A DNA stretch of 64,000 nt from Flavobacterium gelidilacus DSM 15343 (GCF_000422685.1 NZ_KE383904.1:320257-384256); one strand, 5' to 3'. Shown: positions 51,057 through 60,807, counted from the first letter of the stretch. Numbers and translations: made by a program. The notes: generated by a model not told the origin, from the sequence alone.

Positions 51057-51971
51057 CTAAAATATTGAGGCTTCAGTGATTGTAGTTAATCGCTCTAAAG
51101 TTTCTAAACCATAAACCGAATTTCCTTTTTTATTCAGTTTTGGACTCCAAACGGCAACGGTATAATTGTTTGGAAAAACAGCAGCAACGCCTCCACCAAC
51201 ACCACTTTTTCCGGGTAAGCCTACTTTAAAAGTAAACTCTCCAGCTTGATCATAAAAACCACACATTTGCATCAAGGCATTCATTCTTTTGCATTGACTT
51301 GAAGTAAGTAAACGCTCGTTATTATATGGATTTATTCCATTATTTGAAAAGACTTGAAAGCTTTTAGCTAATTCTTCACAACTCATAGCTAAAGCACATT
51401 GATGGTAATAAAAATCTAAAACATCTTCTGGATTGTTTTTAATATTTCCATAAGATTTGATGTAATTTACCAAAGCCGCATTTCTAAAACCAGTTTCTTT
51501 TTCAGAATTTACAACCTCTAAATTATAATTTATTGACTTTGAATTCGCCAATGTTCTTACAAAATCTAAAAAATACGTTTTTGGATCTTCAAAATGTTCT
51601 AACATTAAATCAGCAATAACTAAAGCACCAGCATTTATAAAAGGATTTCTTGGAATTCCGTTTTCATATTCTAACTGAACTAAGGAATTAAATGCATTTC
51701 CAGAAGGTTCAAAATTGACTCTTTTCCATAAATCATTACCAATTTCAGAAAAAATTAAAGCTGTTGTAAAAACTTTTGTGATACTTTGAATCGAAAAATT
51801 TTCAGTTGCATTTCCTACATTATAAATGTTTTGTTGGTTATCAATTAATGAAATTCCGAATTTAGAAGCATCAACTTTAGCTAATTCAGGAATATATTCA
51901 GCAATAGAACCATTGTTCTCTAATTGAATGACTTCGTTATATATGTCGTTTAGTATTTTTTGGTAATCCAT
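51057..51971 (-). CDS. glsA: Glutaminase A
   Basis: A 304-residue serine-dependent enzyme that converts glutamine to glutamate and ammonia. The beta-lactamase-like active site SxxK is in FSIQSITKVF; the motif GIPRNPFINAGALVIADL contains the conserved Asn, and GKSGVGGGVAAVFP closes the catalytic site. The start at 51971 (MDYQKILNDIYNEV) gives the usual length of about 300; an in-frame ATG ten codons upstream is less likely. Single-gene unit. Confidence 0.94.
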   Translation of the reverse strand: MDYQKILNDIYNEVIQLENNGSIAEYIPELAKVDASKFGISLIDNQQNIYNVGNATENFSIQSITKVFTTALIFSEIGNDLWKRVNFEPSGNAFNSLVQLEYENGIPRNPFINAGALVIADLMLEHFEDPKTYFLDFVRTLANSKSINYNLEVVNSEKETGFRNAALVNYIKSYGNIKNNPEDVLDFYYHQCALAMSCEELAKSFQVFSNNGINPYNNERLLTSSQCKRMNALMQMCGFYDQAGEFTFKVGLPGKSGVGGGVAAVFPNNYTVAVWSPKLNKKGNSVYGLETLERLTTITEASIF

Positions 51972-52045
51972 GAGTAATATTTTGGTAAAAATACTAATCA
52001 ATAGTTTACAATTGGGAAAAACGGACTTTTATTTAGCGTTCTTGG

Positions 52046-53008
52046 TTAAAAGGTAAATCCAATTTTAATTCCGCCCCATTTTGCTGAATTTCCAGAGTCA
52101 AATTCTCTTGTTATGGCAGAACGTGAATATTCAAAATACAAAGTTCTTGTTTTTAAAACTAATCCATAATTGTGTTGAGCTGTAAAACGTTCCATTGAAG
52201 AATTAGAAATAGTGTAAGGACTTTTTCTGTTAAACAAACCACCTTGAAGTGTTGCATCATAGCCAATTACATTAATTACTGGTTGTGTGTAAAAATACAA
52301 TTGAAATCCATTTTTATCCTCATTTGATGTGAAAGGTGAATTTATAATTCCGATTGTAGCACTTAAACCTAATGAAGCATTAGTAAAAAGTGTTCCGACT
52401 TTCAAATTTGCATCAGATTGTATAGAAAGTAAGTTCTTGAAACGATAGAGTTGTTTTTCTAAACCGACTTCATAATTAAGAACAATGTCGTTTTTAATTT
52501 GGTTTTTCCATCCTTGCGGAATTGTGTTTCCAGTTGCTTCATGAATCGCGACTTGCATTTCTTTTCCAAATGCACCTGGACCAATTATTCCTAAATTAAA
52601 GGAAGAATAACCTCTATATTTCTTTTCAATATTGGTCGAAATCACAAAACTTTTTAGCATAATTGCTGCAGCGAAAGGTCTATCACCATATTGAATTTCT
52701 GGACTTTTATAAGAATTTGGAGTAAAACCAATATGTTCGATAGATAATCCGAATTTGTTTTCAGTATTCTCAGGAATATAGAATAATCCATTCACAGGAT
52801 TCTTTCCAAGAAATGGGGAAACTAATTCAAAATTATATCCTTGTGTGTAATTTTTATCAGAAGAAGTAAAGTAATCATTATCGTAGTTAAACCTAAAATA
52901 AGTATCACTTTTAATATCTCTAAAAGAAGCCATATTATTTATCTTTTGTGAAAATATATAATTTGGCATTATGAATAGTAACAGAATTTGTAGTGTGGTT
53001 TTTCTCAT
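52046..53008 (-). CDS. Outer-membrane lipid A 3'-O-deacylase, LpxR-like (DUF2219)
   Basis: A 320-residue beta-barrel protein with signal peptide (MPNYIFSQ). The family core is FRFNYDNDYFTSSDKNYTQG (Asn/Asp and Tyr-Thr near the active site) plus IHEATGNTIPQGWKNQIKN, which carries the active-site histidine position. LpxR removes acyl chains from lipid A on the outer face of the outer membrane. The N-terminal half matches better than the C-terminal barrel strands. Whether the enzyme is active is not shown. Confidence 0.82.
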   Translation of the reverse strand: MRKTTLQILLLFIMPNYIFSQKINNMASFRDIKSDTYFRFNYDNDYFTSSDKNYTQGYNFELVSPFLGKNPVNGLFYIPENTENKFGLSIEHIGFTPNSYKSPEIQYGDRPFAAAIMLKSFVISTNIEKKYRGYSSFNLGIIGPGAFGKEMQVAIHEATGNTIPQGWKNQIKNDIVLNYEVGLEKQLYRFKNLLSIQSDANLKVGTLFTNASLGLSATIGIINSPFTSNEDKNGFQLYFYTQPVINVIGYDATLQGGLFNRKSPYTISNSSMERFTAQHNYGLVLKTRTLYFEYSRSAITREFDSGNSAKWGGIKIGFTF

Positions 53009-53157
53009 ACTTTCATTTACGATAATAACAAGATTTCAGTTTTAAAAAGTTAGAAATTACAATTCATCCAAAAAAATTAACAGTTCAGAATATGTTAATT
53101 TTAATTGGTTTGATTTTACTACAATTTTGCTTCATCAAACTAACTAATATTAAAAAG

Positions 53158-55311
53158 ATGAAAACTATTTTAACTTTATTAATCACATTAATTACTCTTT
53201 TAAGTTACTCTCAAACCACTTTGAAGGGAAAAGTCATTGATGAGCAAAAGAATCCAATTATAGCAGCTAATGTGTTTTTAAAAGGAACTTATGATGGAAC
53301 AATTACAGATGAAAACGGAGAATTTTCATTTAAAACTACTTCCTCTGGAAATCAAATTTTACAAATCAGTTTTATTTCTTTTGAAACTCTCATAGTGAAA
53401 ATTGAAGTTGAGAACTATCAACCTAAAACATTCAACTTAAAGGACGATTTGAATACGTTAGACGCCGTTGTAGTTTCAGCAGGAACATTTAAAGCTGGAG
53501 ATAATAGTAAGGTTACGGCTTTAAAGCCTTTAGATATTGTCACAACAGCTGGTTCTGTAGGAAATATAATAGGAGCATTAGAAACCTTACCAGGAACACA
53601 AACTGTTGGAGAAAGTGGTCGTTTGTTTGTTCGTGGCGGAGAATCAAATGAAACGCAAACTTATGTAGATGGAATTAGAGTAGCACAACCTTATGGCGCA
53701 ACAGCAAATAATGTGCCAACACGAGGACGATTTTCTCCGTTTTTGTTTGATGGAATTACATTTTCAACGGGTGGTTATAGTGCTGAATATGGTGATGCCC
53801 TTTCAAGTGTGCTTTTATTGAATACTATTGATGAACCTCTACAAGATCAAACCGATATTTCAATAATGACAGTTGGTGCTGGTTTGGGAAAAACAAAGAA
53901 ATGGGAAAAGAGTTCGATAACTTTTAACACGAGTTACATAAATTTAGCTCCTTATCAAGCGATAATTCCTCAAAATTTAGATTGGAATAAACCTGTTGAA
54001 GTATTTTCAGGAGAAAGTATTTTTAGAACTAAAATTAAAAAAGGATTGTTAAAAGTATATGCAGCTTTTGATAAAACTAATTTCGATATCAATCAAAAAG
54101 ACATCAATTTTGAAGATAAAATTCGAGTTGATATGACTAATAGTAACTTTTATTTAAATTCTTCTTTTGCGGGTTATATTGCTGAAAACACAAAGTTACA
54201 AACAGGATTAAGTTATGGTTACAGTCAAAACAAAATCGATATTGCTAATGATAAAGTTGATAATAACGAGAGAAGTTTACATTACAAATTAAAGTTCACA
54301 CAGTTTTTGACCAATAGAATAAAACTGAATTTTGGAGGAGATTATTTTCATACCAATTTTGATGAATCTTTTAAAGAAAATCAAGCCAATAGTTTTCTTT
54401 CCGGATATGATAATAATTTAGGAGCTTTGTTTGCTGAAACCGAAATCTTCTTTTCTAAAAAACTGGCTATGAATGTTGGATTAAGAGGTTCAAATGCTTC
54501 TATTGTAAATGACTTTGTAGTTGAACCAAGAATTTCAATGGCTTATAAAATTGCTGAAAACAACCAAGTTTCTTTAGCTTATGGAACTTTTAACCAAACA
54601 CCAAATCAAAGTTATTTGAAATATACTTCTAATTTGAATTACGAAAACACATCACATTATATTCTGAATTATATGTACAATAAAGAAGGCAAAATGTTCA
54701 GAGCTGAAGGGTATTACAAAGATTATAATGATTTGGTAAAATACAATACTTCATCAGCAGAATTTAATAGCAATTACAACAACAATGGTTACGGTTTTGC
54801 AAAAGGAATTGATCTATTTTGGAGAGATAATAGATCCATTAAAAATTTAGAGTATTGGATTTCGTATTCGTTTATTGATTCAAAAAGAGATTATAAAAAT
54901 TATGAAACTAACGTAACCCCAAGTTTTATTGCAAAACATAATTTTTCATTAGTCACAAAATATTGGGTTGAAAAATTAAAATCACAAATCAGTGGAACAT
55001 ATTCATACAATTCAGGAAGACCTTTTGACAATCCAAATAGTTCAGAATTCATGAATGGAAAAACTCAATCTTACAATAATTTAAGTTTTAGCTGGGCTTA
55101 TCTTTTATCACAACAAAAAATACTATTCCTTTCAGTTTCAAATGCCATAGGAACAAATAATGTTTTTGGATATAATTATGCCAATTCACCAGATTTAAAC
55201 GGACAATTTCAACGTCAAGCTATTACACAACCCGCCAATAGATTTATTTTTGTTGGTTTCTTTTGGACAATTAGTGATAATAAAAAGACTAATAATTTAG
55301 ACAATTTATAA
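53158..55311 (+). CDS. TonB-dependent receptor with CarboxypepD-reg domain
   Basis: A 717-residue outer-membrane importer. Signal peptide ends LLSYSQ; carboxypeptidase-like domain at about 20-100 (LKGKVIDEQKNPIIAANVFL), plug at about 110-220 (TVGESGRLFVRGGESNETQT, then FLFDGITFSTGGYSAEYGD), then the barrel, ending with the strand FIFVGFFWTI. It has no SusC-type signature and no SusD partner. The start at 53158 is chosen because the signal peptide begins there; longer starts add a hydrophobic extension. Substrate unknown. Confidence 0.93.
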   Translation: MKTILTLLITLITLLSYSQTTLKGKVIDEQKNPIIAANVFLKGTYDGTITDENGEFSFKTTSSGNQILQISFISFETLIVKIEVENYQPKTFNLKDDLNTLDAVVVSAGTFKAGDNSKVTALKPLDIVTTAGSVGNIIGALETLPGTQTVGESGRLFVRGGESNETQTYVDGIRVAQPYGATANNVPTRGRFSPFLFDGITFSTGGYSAEYGDALSSVLLLNTIDEPLQDQTDISIMTVGAGLGKTKKWEKSSITFNTSYINLAPYQAIIPQNLDWNKPVEVFSGESIFRTKIKKGLLKVYAAFDKTNFDINQKDINFEDKIRVDMTNSNFYLNSSFAGYIAENTKLQTGLSYGYSQNKIDIANDKVDNNERSLHYKLKFTQFLTNRIKLNFGGDYFHTNFDESFKENQANSFLSGYDNNLGALFAETEIFFSKKLAMNVGLRGSNASIVNDFVVEPRISMAYKIAENNQVSLAYGTFNQTPNQSYLKYTSNLNYENTSHYILNYMYNKEGKMFRAEGYYKDYNDLVKYNTSSAEFNSNYNNNGYGFAKGIDLFWRDNRSIKNLEYWISYSFIDSKRDYKNYETNVTPSFIAKHNFSLVTKYWVEKLKSQISGTYSYNSGRPFDNPNSSEFMNGKTQSYNNLSFSWAYLLSQQKILFLSVSNAIGTNNVFGYNYANSPDLNGQFQRQAITQPANRFIFVGFFWTISDNKKTNNLDNL

Positions 55312-55375
55312 GATTGAAATTAAGGGTAACAATTTAAAGTTTAATTACTGTGCTCATTAAATTTAAGGCTTTATG

Positions 55376-55546
55376 CGTCATTTTTGGTGTGCTAGACGTC
55401 AAATTTGGGGTTGTTTACGTCATATTTGGCCTTGTATATTGTCATATTTGGAGTTCTAAACGTCAAATTTGGGATTGTTTACGTCAAATTTGGGGTTATA
55501 TAACGCCAATTTTGGGGTTCTAAACGTAATTTTTGGGGTTTTTGAA
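55376..55546. repeat. Phased 21-22 bp tandem repeat (8 units) with AAATTT cores
   Basis: Eight units start with CGTC/TGTC/CGCC/CGTA at 55376, 55397, 55418, 55440, 55461, 55482, 55504 and 55525, about every 21-22 bases. Consensus: CGTCAAATTTGGGGTTNTNTA; core CAAATTTG is a perfect palindrome in units 2, 5 and 6. The units differ by several bases each, so it is an old, degenerate array. The whole 397-base gap 55312-55708 otherwise has no gene. It has no spacers and is not a CRISPR. Confidence 0.9.
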
Positions 55547-55708
55547 GCTTATTTAAATATTCAAACCTAATAAATATTTTTTGATATACTATAAACTACA
55601 ATTCATCATAGATAATCAACAGTTCAGTAATAACATTTTTAAAACCTGAATTTTATAAGGCAACTTTGTACTATCAAAAAAGAAATACTAACTTTAAATT
55701 TTAATATC

Positions 55709-56329
55709 ATGACAAAAATTATCACATTTATCGCAGTTTTAGTTTGTGGATTCGTTTCAGCACAAACAAATTATGAAACAGGCATGGCAAAAGGAATGCA
55801 ACTTTGGTCAGAAGGAAAAAACACAGAAGCTTCAGCTACATTTGAACGCATTGCTTCTGCAGAATCGAAAGAATGGCTACCAAACTATTATGTAGCACTT
55901 ATTAATGCTTTAGCCTCTTTTCAAACACAAGACAAAGAAGAGCTTAAATCATTGTTAAATAAAGCTCAAAATGCTTTAGATATTGAATTAAAGAAAGATA
56001 GTCAAAATGCTGAATTGTTAGTGGTTCAAGGATTAATCTACTCAGGTTGGATTGTTTCTGACCCAATGACAAACGGAATGAAATATTCAGGAATGGCAAA
56101 TGGAGTTTATGCTAAAGCAGAAAAATTAGCATCAGAAAACCCAAGAGTAATGTTTTTGAAAGCCGAATTTGAAATGGGTTCAGCCAGATATTTTGGACAA
56201 GATACAACGCCAATGTGCGAACAAATTGCAAAATCGATACCTTTGTTTGAGAATTTTAAGCCAGCAACACCTTTTCATCCAAATTGGGGTTTAGATAGAG
56301 CTAAAGAAGTTTCGGCAGAATGTAAATAA
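55709..56329 (+). CDS. Secreted TPR-like protein
   Basis: A 206-residue exported protein (signal CGFVSAQ) of helical repeats that resemble tetratricopeptide repeats, for example GMQLWSEGKNTEASATFERI and ELLVVQGLIYSGWIV. It starts 18 bases before the kinase gene of the LytS/LytTR operon and is probably its first gene. Such TPR proteins often serve as periplasmic scaffolds; no partner is seen directly. Confidence 0.75.
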   Translation: MTKIITFIAVLVCGFVSAQTNYETGMAKGMQLWSEGKNTEASATFERIASAESKEWLPNYYVALINALASFQTQDKEELKSLLNKAQNALDIELKKDSQNAELLVVQGLIYSGWIVSDPMTNGMKYSGMANGVYAKAEKLASENPRVMFLKAEFEMGSARYFGQDTTPMCEQIAKSIPLFENFKPATPFHPNWGLDRAKEVSAECK

Positions 56330-56346
56330 TATTAAAAAAAATCAAA

Positions 56347-57687
56347 ATGAAAAGTAGATATATAAAAGAATTTCCAAGAGCATTACTAATTGGTTTTTCC
56401 ATTTTTTGTATCATAATATTGATTAATGTTCTAAATGGTCAAAAAATTTCATTTAATGAAGAATTATTGATTACATTTTTTTACACATTACTTTATAGTT
56501 TTTCATTACATCTAGCAAATACTTATTTATTTATTGCCTTAGATAAGTATTTTATAAATGAGAGATTTTCAAGTAAAAGAATTTTAGTAGGTTTTATTTC
56601 TTCATTCTTTTTGTCCTTATTTATTATTTTTTTATTGAGAATATTTGGAAACGTTGTAGTTGAAGGAGAGCGTTTATCAGATTTTTTAAAGTATGAAAAG
56701 GCTTCAAATTATGTGATGGCATCTGTTTTTACTTTTGTGGTATTATTGATTATTCATTTAATTTATTTTTATAGAGCTTTTCAAGAGAACAAAGTAAAAG
56801 AACAAAAAATCATTGCAGGAACAGCTTCAGCCAAATTTGAAAGTTTAAAAAGCCAAATTGATCCACATTTTTTATTCAACAGTTTAAATGTTTTGAGTTC
56901 ACTGATTGAAGAAAATCCAGAAAATGCTCAAAAGTTCACCACTTCATTGTCTAAAATTTACAGGTATGTTTTGGAACAAAAAGACAAAGAATTGGTTACA
57001 GTGGCTGAAGAATTAGCTTTCGCAAAAACCTATATGAACTTATTAAAAATGCGTTTTGAAGATAGTATTACGTATGAAGTTCCAGAGAATTTTAATGATG
57101 AAGATGCTAAAGTGGTTCCGTTATCCTTACAGTTATTATTAGAAAACTGTATTAAACATAATATTGTAAGCGAGAAGAAGCCATTACACATCAAAATAAG
57201 TATAAAAAACAACGAATTAATAGTAGAAAATAACAAGCAAAAAAAGGAAGTATTGCAAGATAGAAGAGGAGTTGGACTTCAAAATATTGTAAGTCGCTAC
57301 GCAATTCTAACTAAGAGAAATGTATTAGTAGAAGATACGGATGCTTATTTTAGAATAAAACTTCCAATTTTAACTAAACAAATATCAGTTATGGAAACAA
57401 CATACAATTACAACGAACAAACAGCTTACGATAGAGCTAAAGATAGAGTAGAAAAGTTAAAAGGGTTCTATGGCAATTTAATTTCTTATTGCTGTGTTAT
57501 TCCAATTCTTATAGTGATTAATTTAAGCACATCAAGTTTTCAATGGTTTTGGTTTCCAATGTTAGGTTGGGGATTAGGATTAACCTTTCATGCTTTTGAA
57601 ACTTTTGGATATGGAAAGTCTTGGGAAGAAAAGAAAATTCAGGAGATATTACAAAAAGGAAATAAAGAAGAATCAAAATGGAACTAA
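56347..57687 (+). CDS. LytS-type histidine kinase with C-terminal 2TM domain
   Basis: A 446-residue protein: four membrane helices (about 12-145), His_kinase domain with catalytic His in KSQIDPHFLFNSLNVLSSL, ATPase part (N-box LLLENCIKHN, G-box RRGVGLQNIVSRY), and a 2TM domain fused to the C-terminus (about 350-446; AKDRVEKLKGFYGNLISY, LGWGLGLTFHAF, KSWEEKKIQEIL). The 2TM domain is repeated as two separate genes immediately downstream. Acts with the LytTR regulator at 59958. Confidence 0.9.
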   Translation: MKSRYIKEFPRALLIGFSIFCIIILINVLNGQKISFNEELLITFFYTLLYSFSLHLANTYLFIALDKYFINERFSSKRILVGFISSFFLSLFIIFLLRIFGNVVVEGERLSDFLKYEKASNYVMASVFTFVVLLIIHLIYFYRAFQENKVKEQKIIAGTASAKFESLKSQIDPHFLFNSLNVLSSLIEENPENAQKFTTSLSKIYRYVLEQKDKELVTVAEELAFAKTYMNLLKMRFEDSITYEVPENFNDEDAKVVPLSLQLLLENCIKHNIVSEKKPLHIKISIKNNELIVENNKQKKEVLQDRRGVGLQNIVSRYAILTKRNVLVEDTDAYFRIKLPILTKQISVMETTYNYNEQTAYDRAKDRVEKLKGFYGNLISYCCVIPILIVINLSTSSFQWFWFPMLGWGLGLTFHAFETFGYGKSWEEKKIQEILQKGNKEESKWN

Positions 57688-57689
57688 TT

Positions 57690-57992
57690 ATGGAAACGAA
57701 CAATGATTTTGAACGCTATCAAAAAGCTAAAAAACAGGTACAAGAATTAAAAGGTTTTTATAGTCATTTATTAAGTTATTTACTAGTAATGATTGTGATA
57801 ATATACATCAATCTAAAATATACACCAGAAGTTTTGTGGTTTATTTGGACGTTATTAGGTTGGGGAATTGGTGTATTTTTTCATGCGATGCGAGTGTTTA
57901 ATTTTTTCCCATTTTTCAATAAAGATTGGGAGAATAATAAGATTAAACAATTTATGGAAGAAGAAAAGGCTAATAAAAATAAACTTCAATAA
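57690..57992 (+). CDS. 2TM-domain protein
   Basis: A 100-residue membrane protein that is nearly all 2TM domain: KAKKQVQELKGFYSHLLSY, two helices, LLGWGIGVFFHAMRV, and a charged end NKDWENNKIKQFMEEE. ATG 57690 (METNNDF) is preferred; ATG 57678 overlaps the kinase stop. Co-transcribed with the kinase. Function of the domain is unknown. Confidence 0.8.
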   Translation: METNNDFERYQKAKKQVQELKGFYSHLLSYLLVMIVIIYINLKYTPEVLWFIWTLLGWGIGVFFHAMRVFNFFPFFNKDWENNKIKQFMEEEKANKNKLQ

Positions 57993-57993
57993 G

Positions 57994-58362
57994 ATGAGTA
58001 TAGCAAGTAGAAGACAAAGAAGAATGGATAAAAATGAATTTAAGAATTATATTCCAACAAGTCCAGAAGATGCTAAATATTATGAAGCTTTAAAAAGGGT
58101 AAAACGAATTAAAGGTTTTTATACGCACGCTTTAGTTTATGTGGTTGTGAACTTAATGATAGTTGTTATTAATATTCAAGATTTAGGAGAAGGTGAAAGT
58201 TATTTTCATTGGCAAAACTTCATAACGCTATTTTTCTGGGGAATCGGATTATTAGCTCATGGATTATCCGTTTTCCTACCTGGAATGATTTTAGGTAGCA
58301 ATTGGGAAGAACGAAAAATTCAACAATACATGGAAGATGAAAAGAAACGCAATTGGGAATAA
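57994..58362 (+). CDS. 2TM-domain protein
   Basis: A 122-residue membrane protein; third consecutive copy of the 2TM domain (ALKRVKRIKGFYTHALVY, FFWGIGLLAHGLSVF, SNWEERKIQQYMEDE). ATG at 57994 follows the previous stop by 1 base. The N-terminal 30 residues are basic and soluble (SIASRRQRRMDKNEFKNY). Confidence 0.8.
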   Translation: MSIASRRQRRMDKNEFKNYIPTSPEDAKYYEALKRVKRIKGFYTHALVYVVVNLMIVVINIQDLGEGESYFHWQNFITLFFWGIGLLAHGLSVFLPGMILGSNWEERKIQQYMEDEKKRNWE

Positions 58363-58363
58363 A

Positions 58364-58396
58364 TCAGTAGGCAGTGTTCAGTATTTAGTAAGCAGT
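58364..58396. repeat. Degenerate TCAGTA/GCAGT words
   Basis: The 60-base gap before the GT39 gene is made of repeated short words (TCAGTAGGCAGT, TTCAGTATTTAGTAAGCAGT). Similar spacer words mark other gaps of this window. Confidence 0.5.
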
Positions 58397-58422
58397 TTAA
58401 AATAGTCAAAAATCAATTTTTA

Positions 58423-59937
58423 ATGACAAAAAGGATAAAACTAATTATACTTGTTTTTTGTTTAATCAAGTTAGCTTTACATTTAATTGCTGATTCACAT
58501 TCTGGATTTCAAGCAGATGAATTATTACATATAGAAACAGGAAAACATCTAGCATTTGGCTATATGGAATTTCCACCATTTATAGCAATATTAGCCTCTA
58601 TTCAAAATCTATTTCATTCTAATTCAGTTTTTGTAAATCATCTTTTTTCACATATTGCAGCTATACTTATTCTCATATATCTTGCGAAAATTACTATAGT
58701 TTTAGGAGGTAAAGAAAAAGCTGTTTTTTTAGCTTTATTATGCATCATAATTGCACCAAGTTTTGGTCGTTCTCAACAATTATTTCAACCAGTTATTTTT
58801 AGTCAGTTGTTTTGGGTTTTAGGTTTTTATCAATTAGTTAAATTCAGTCAAAAATTAGATAAGAAGAATTTGTTGTACTTAGCTCTTTTTACTGTTTTAG
58901 GGCTTTTGACTAAATATGATAGTGTTTTCTTTATAGTTGGATTATCATCTTTGTTTTTATTTAAGAATACAAGACATGCACTTATAAAACACAAATTTTG
59001 GCAAATAATATTGATTTCTTTTATTTTTATAGTACCTAATATAATTTGGCAAGTTGTAAATGATTTTCCTGTTTTACAGATGTTTGGAAGACTTTATGAA
59101 AAACAATTAGACAGTGTTTCACGTATTCAAAATTTCCAAAATCTTATAATAGCTATAAATCCACTTACTTTATTAATAACTATTCCGGCAATAATATATT
59201 TATTTACTAAAAACAAAGTAACCAATAGACCAATTGGATTATTCATTTTCTTTTCTTTTTTGTTTTTATTTTTAACGAATGGAAAATCCTATTACTTTTA
59301 TCCAATCGTTTTAATAATTTTACCTTTTGGAGGTGTTTTTTGGGAAAAATTCACTGGTGAAACAAGAAAATGGACAATTTATCCATTAACATTAGTTTTA
59401 TTTTCTGGTATCTTTTTAATTCCATTTGGAATGCCTGTGTATTCTTTTGACAGGTATTTAAAAAAGATTTATCCATTTGAGAAAAAAGAAACTATTGGAG
59501 GAAATGAAGTTGTAAAGTATGATGAATACTATAGTAAAAATAAATGGAAATCAACTTTAGATGAAATTAAGTTTGTTTATGATAGCTTACCATCAAACGA
59601 GAAAGAAAGTTGTCTAATTTGGGGAAAACACTACAGTCAAGCTGGAGCAGTTAATTTATTTGATTCGGATTATGATTTACCAAATGCCTTTTCTTTACAT
59701 GGGAGTTTTTATAGTTGGTTACCCAAAGGAAAAATGTCTGAAACAACAATTGTTTTAAGTTATAATGTTGGTGATTTTTTTAATCCTTATTTTGACGAAA
59801 TTCAGCAAGTAAGAACAATTTATAACCCATATGCAGATACTGAAGAAGAGCTTTTTCAAAAGATTTATGTTTGTAAAAAACCGAAACAAGATTTTGAAAA
59901 AATGAAAGAGCTTTTTAAAAATAGAATATTTGAATAA
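58423..59937 (+). CDS. Glycosyltransferase family 39-like membrane protein (ArnT/PMT type)
   Basis: A 504-residue membrane protein with about eleven helices. The N-terminal luminal loop has HSGFQADELLHIETGKHL and MEFPPFIAIL, the pattern (acidic pair, then PP) of GT39/ArnT enzymes that use a lipid-linked sugar. It has a soluble C-terminal domain (about 350-504). It sits within the LytS-2TM-2TM/LytTR operon, 60 bases after the second 2TM gene and 20 bases before the regulator. Acceptor unknown. Confidence 0.85.
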   Translation: MTKRIKLIILVFCLIKLALHLIADSHSGFQADELLHIETGKHLAFGYMEFPPFIAILASIQNLFHSNSVFVNHLFSHIAAILILIYLAKITIVLGGKEKAVFLALLCIIIAPSFGRSQQLFQPVIFSQLFWVLGFYQLVKFSQKLDKKNLLYLALFTVLGLLTKYDSVFFIVGLSSLFLFKNTRHALIKHKFWQIILISFIFIVPNIIWQVVNDFPVLQMFGRLYEKQLDSVSRIQNFQNLIIAINPLTLLITIPAIIYLFTKNKVTNRPIGLFIFFSFLFLFLTNGKSYYFYPIVLIILPFGGVFWEKFTGETRKWTIYPLTLVLFSGIFLIPFGMPVYSFDRYLKKIYPFEKKETIGGNEVVKYDEYYSKNKWKSTLDEIKFVYDSLPSNEKESCLIWGKHYSQAGAVNLFDSDYDLPNAFSLHGSFYSWLPKGKMSETTIVLSYNVGDFFNPYFDEIQQVRTIYNPYADTEEELFQKIYVCKKPKQDFEKMKELFKNRIFE

Positions 59938-59957
59938 TAGATATTAAAACTAGAAAG

Positions 59958-60713
59958 ATGAAAATAATAATAATCGAAGACGAAAAACCAGCAGCAAGAT
60001 TGTTGCAACGAAAAGTCGAAAAATTAGGATTGGAAGTTCACACACTTTTGCATTCTGTGGAAGAATCTGTGGAATGGTTTCAAAACAATAATCATCCTGA
60101 TTTGATCTTTTTAGACATTCAACTTTCGGATGGATTATCGTTTGAAATTTTTGAGCAAATTGACATCAAAAGTGCAGTCATTTTTACTACTGCTTATGAC
60201 GAATATGCGTTGCGTGCTTTTAAGCTAAATAGCATAGATTATTTGCTAAAACCAATTGATGATGTTGACTTGGAAATCGCCATAAATAAATTTAAAAATC
60301 AAGTCCAAAAAAACACGGTTTCAAACTTGGATTTTGACATGATTAAAAAGATGATTTTAGGAAATGAAACTAAAGAATACAAAAGCAGATTTTCGGTAAA
60401 AATAGGACAACAACTAAAAGTGATTTCAATTGATGAGGTCGAATGTTTTTACAGTGAAAATAAAGGAACTTATTTACATACTTTTGAAAACCGAAATTAT
60501 CTTTTAGATACAACTTTAGAACAAATAGAAGTGGAGCTAAACCCAAAAGACTTTTATCGTGTCAGTCGAAAATTCATCATTCCTTTGAAAGCAATTAAGG
60601 AAATTCAAGTGTATTCTAATTCTCGATTAAAAGTGATTTTACCTTCTTATAAAGACGAAGAAGTTGTGGTTTCTAGAGAAAAAGTTTCTGATTTTAAGAC
60701 TTGGATTGGGTAA
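59958..60713 (+). CDS. LytTR-type response regulator
   Basis: A 251-residue regulator: receiver (IIIEDEKPAARLLQRK; DLIFLDIQLSDGLSFE; TTAYDEYALRAF; YLLKPIDDVD) and LytTR DNA-binding domain (about 145-250; FSVKIGQQLKVISIDEV, FYRVSRKFIIPLKAIKEI, VVVSREKVSDFKTWIG). It is the partner of the LytS kinase at 56347, 2.3 kb upstream in the same orientation. Confidence 0.93.
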   Translation: MKIIIIEDEKPAARLLQRKVEKLGLEVHTLLHSVEESVEWFQNNNHPDLIFLDIQLSDGLSFEIFEQIDIKSAVIFTTAYDEYALRAFKLNSIDYLLKPIDDVDLEIAINKFKNQVQKNTVSNLDFDMIKKMILGNETKEYKSRFSVKIGQQLKVISIDEVECFYSENKGTYLHTFENRNYLLDTTLEQIEVELNPKDFYRVSRKFIIPLKAIKEIQVYSNSRLKVILPSYKDEEVVVSREKVSDFKTWIG

Positions 60714-60784
60714 AATTATATATTGAATTAGTTGTTTATGTAATTTATTTTAAATTCATGATAATCAAATTATTAAATTACTGC

Positions 60785-60803
60785 TATAGGATTTGTCTAT
60801 AGT
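60785..60803. other. Small hairpin CTATAG...CTATAG
   Basis: CTATAG (about 60784-60789) and CTATAG (about 60797-60802) flank GATTTGT. It lies between the convergent LytTR and CDP-alcohol transferase genes. A weak terminator is possible, but neither side has a strong T-run. Confidence 0.3.
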
Positions 60804-60807
60804 GATT

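Noticed and set aside
53092..53157. Longer start for the TonB receptor
   Set aside because: The added residues form a second hydrophobic stretch before a proper signal peptide, so ATG 53158 is preferred.
55376..55546. Tandem repeat considered as CRISPR array
   Set aside because: Units are contiguous and degenerate with no unique spacers of constant length, and no cas genes are near.
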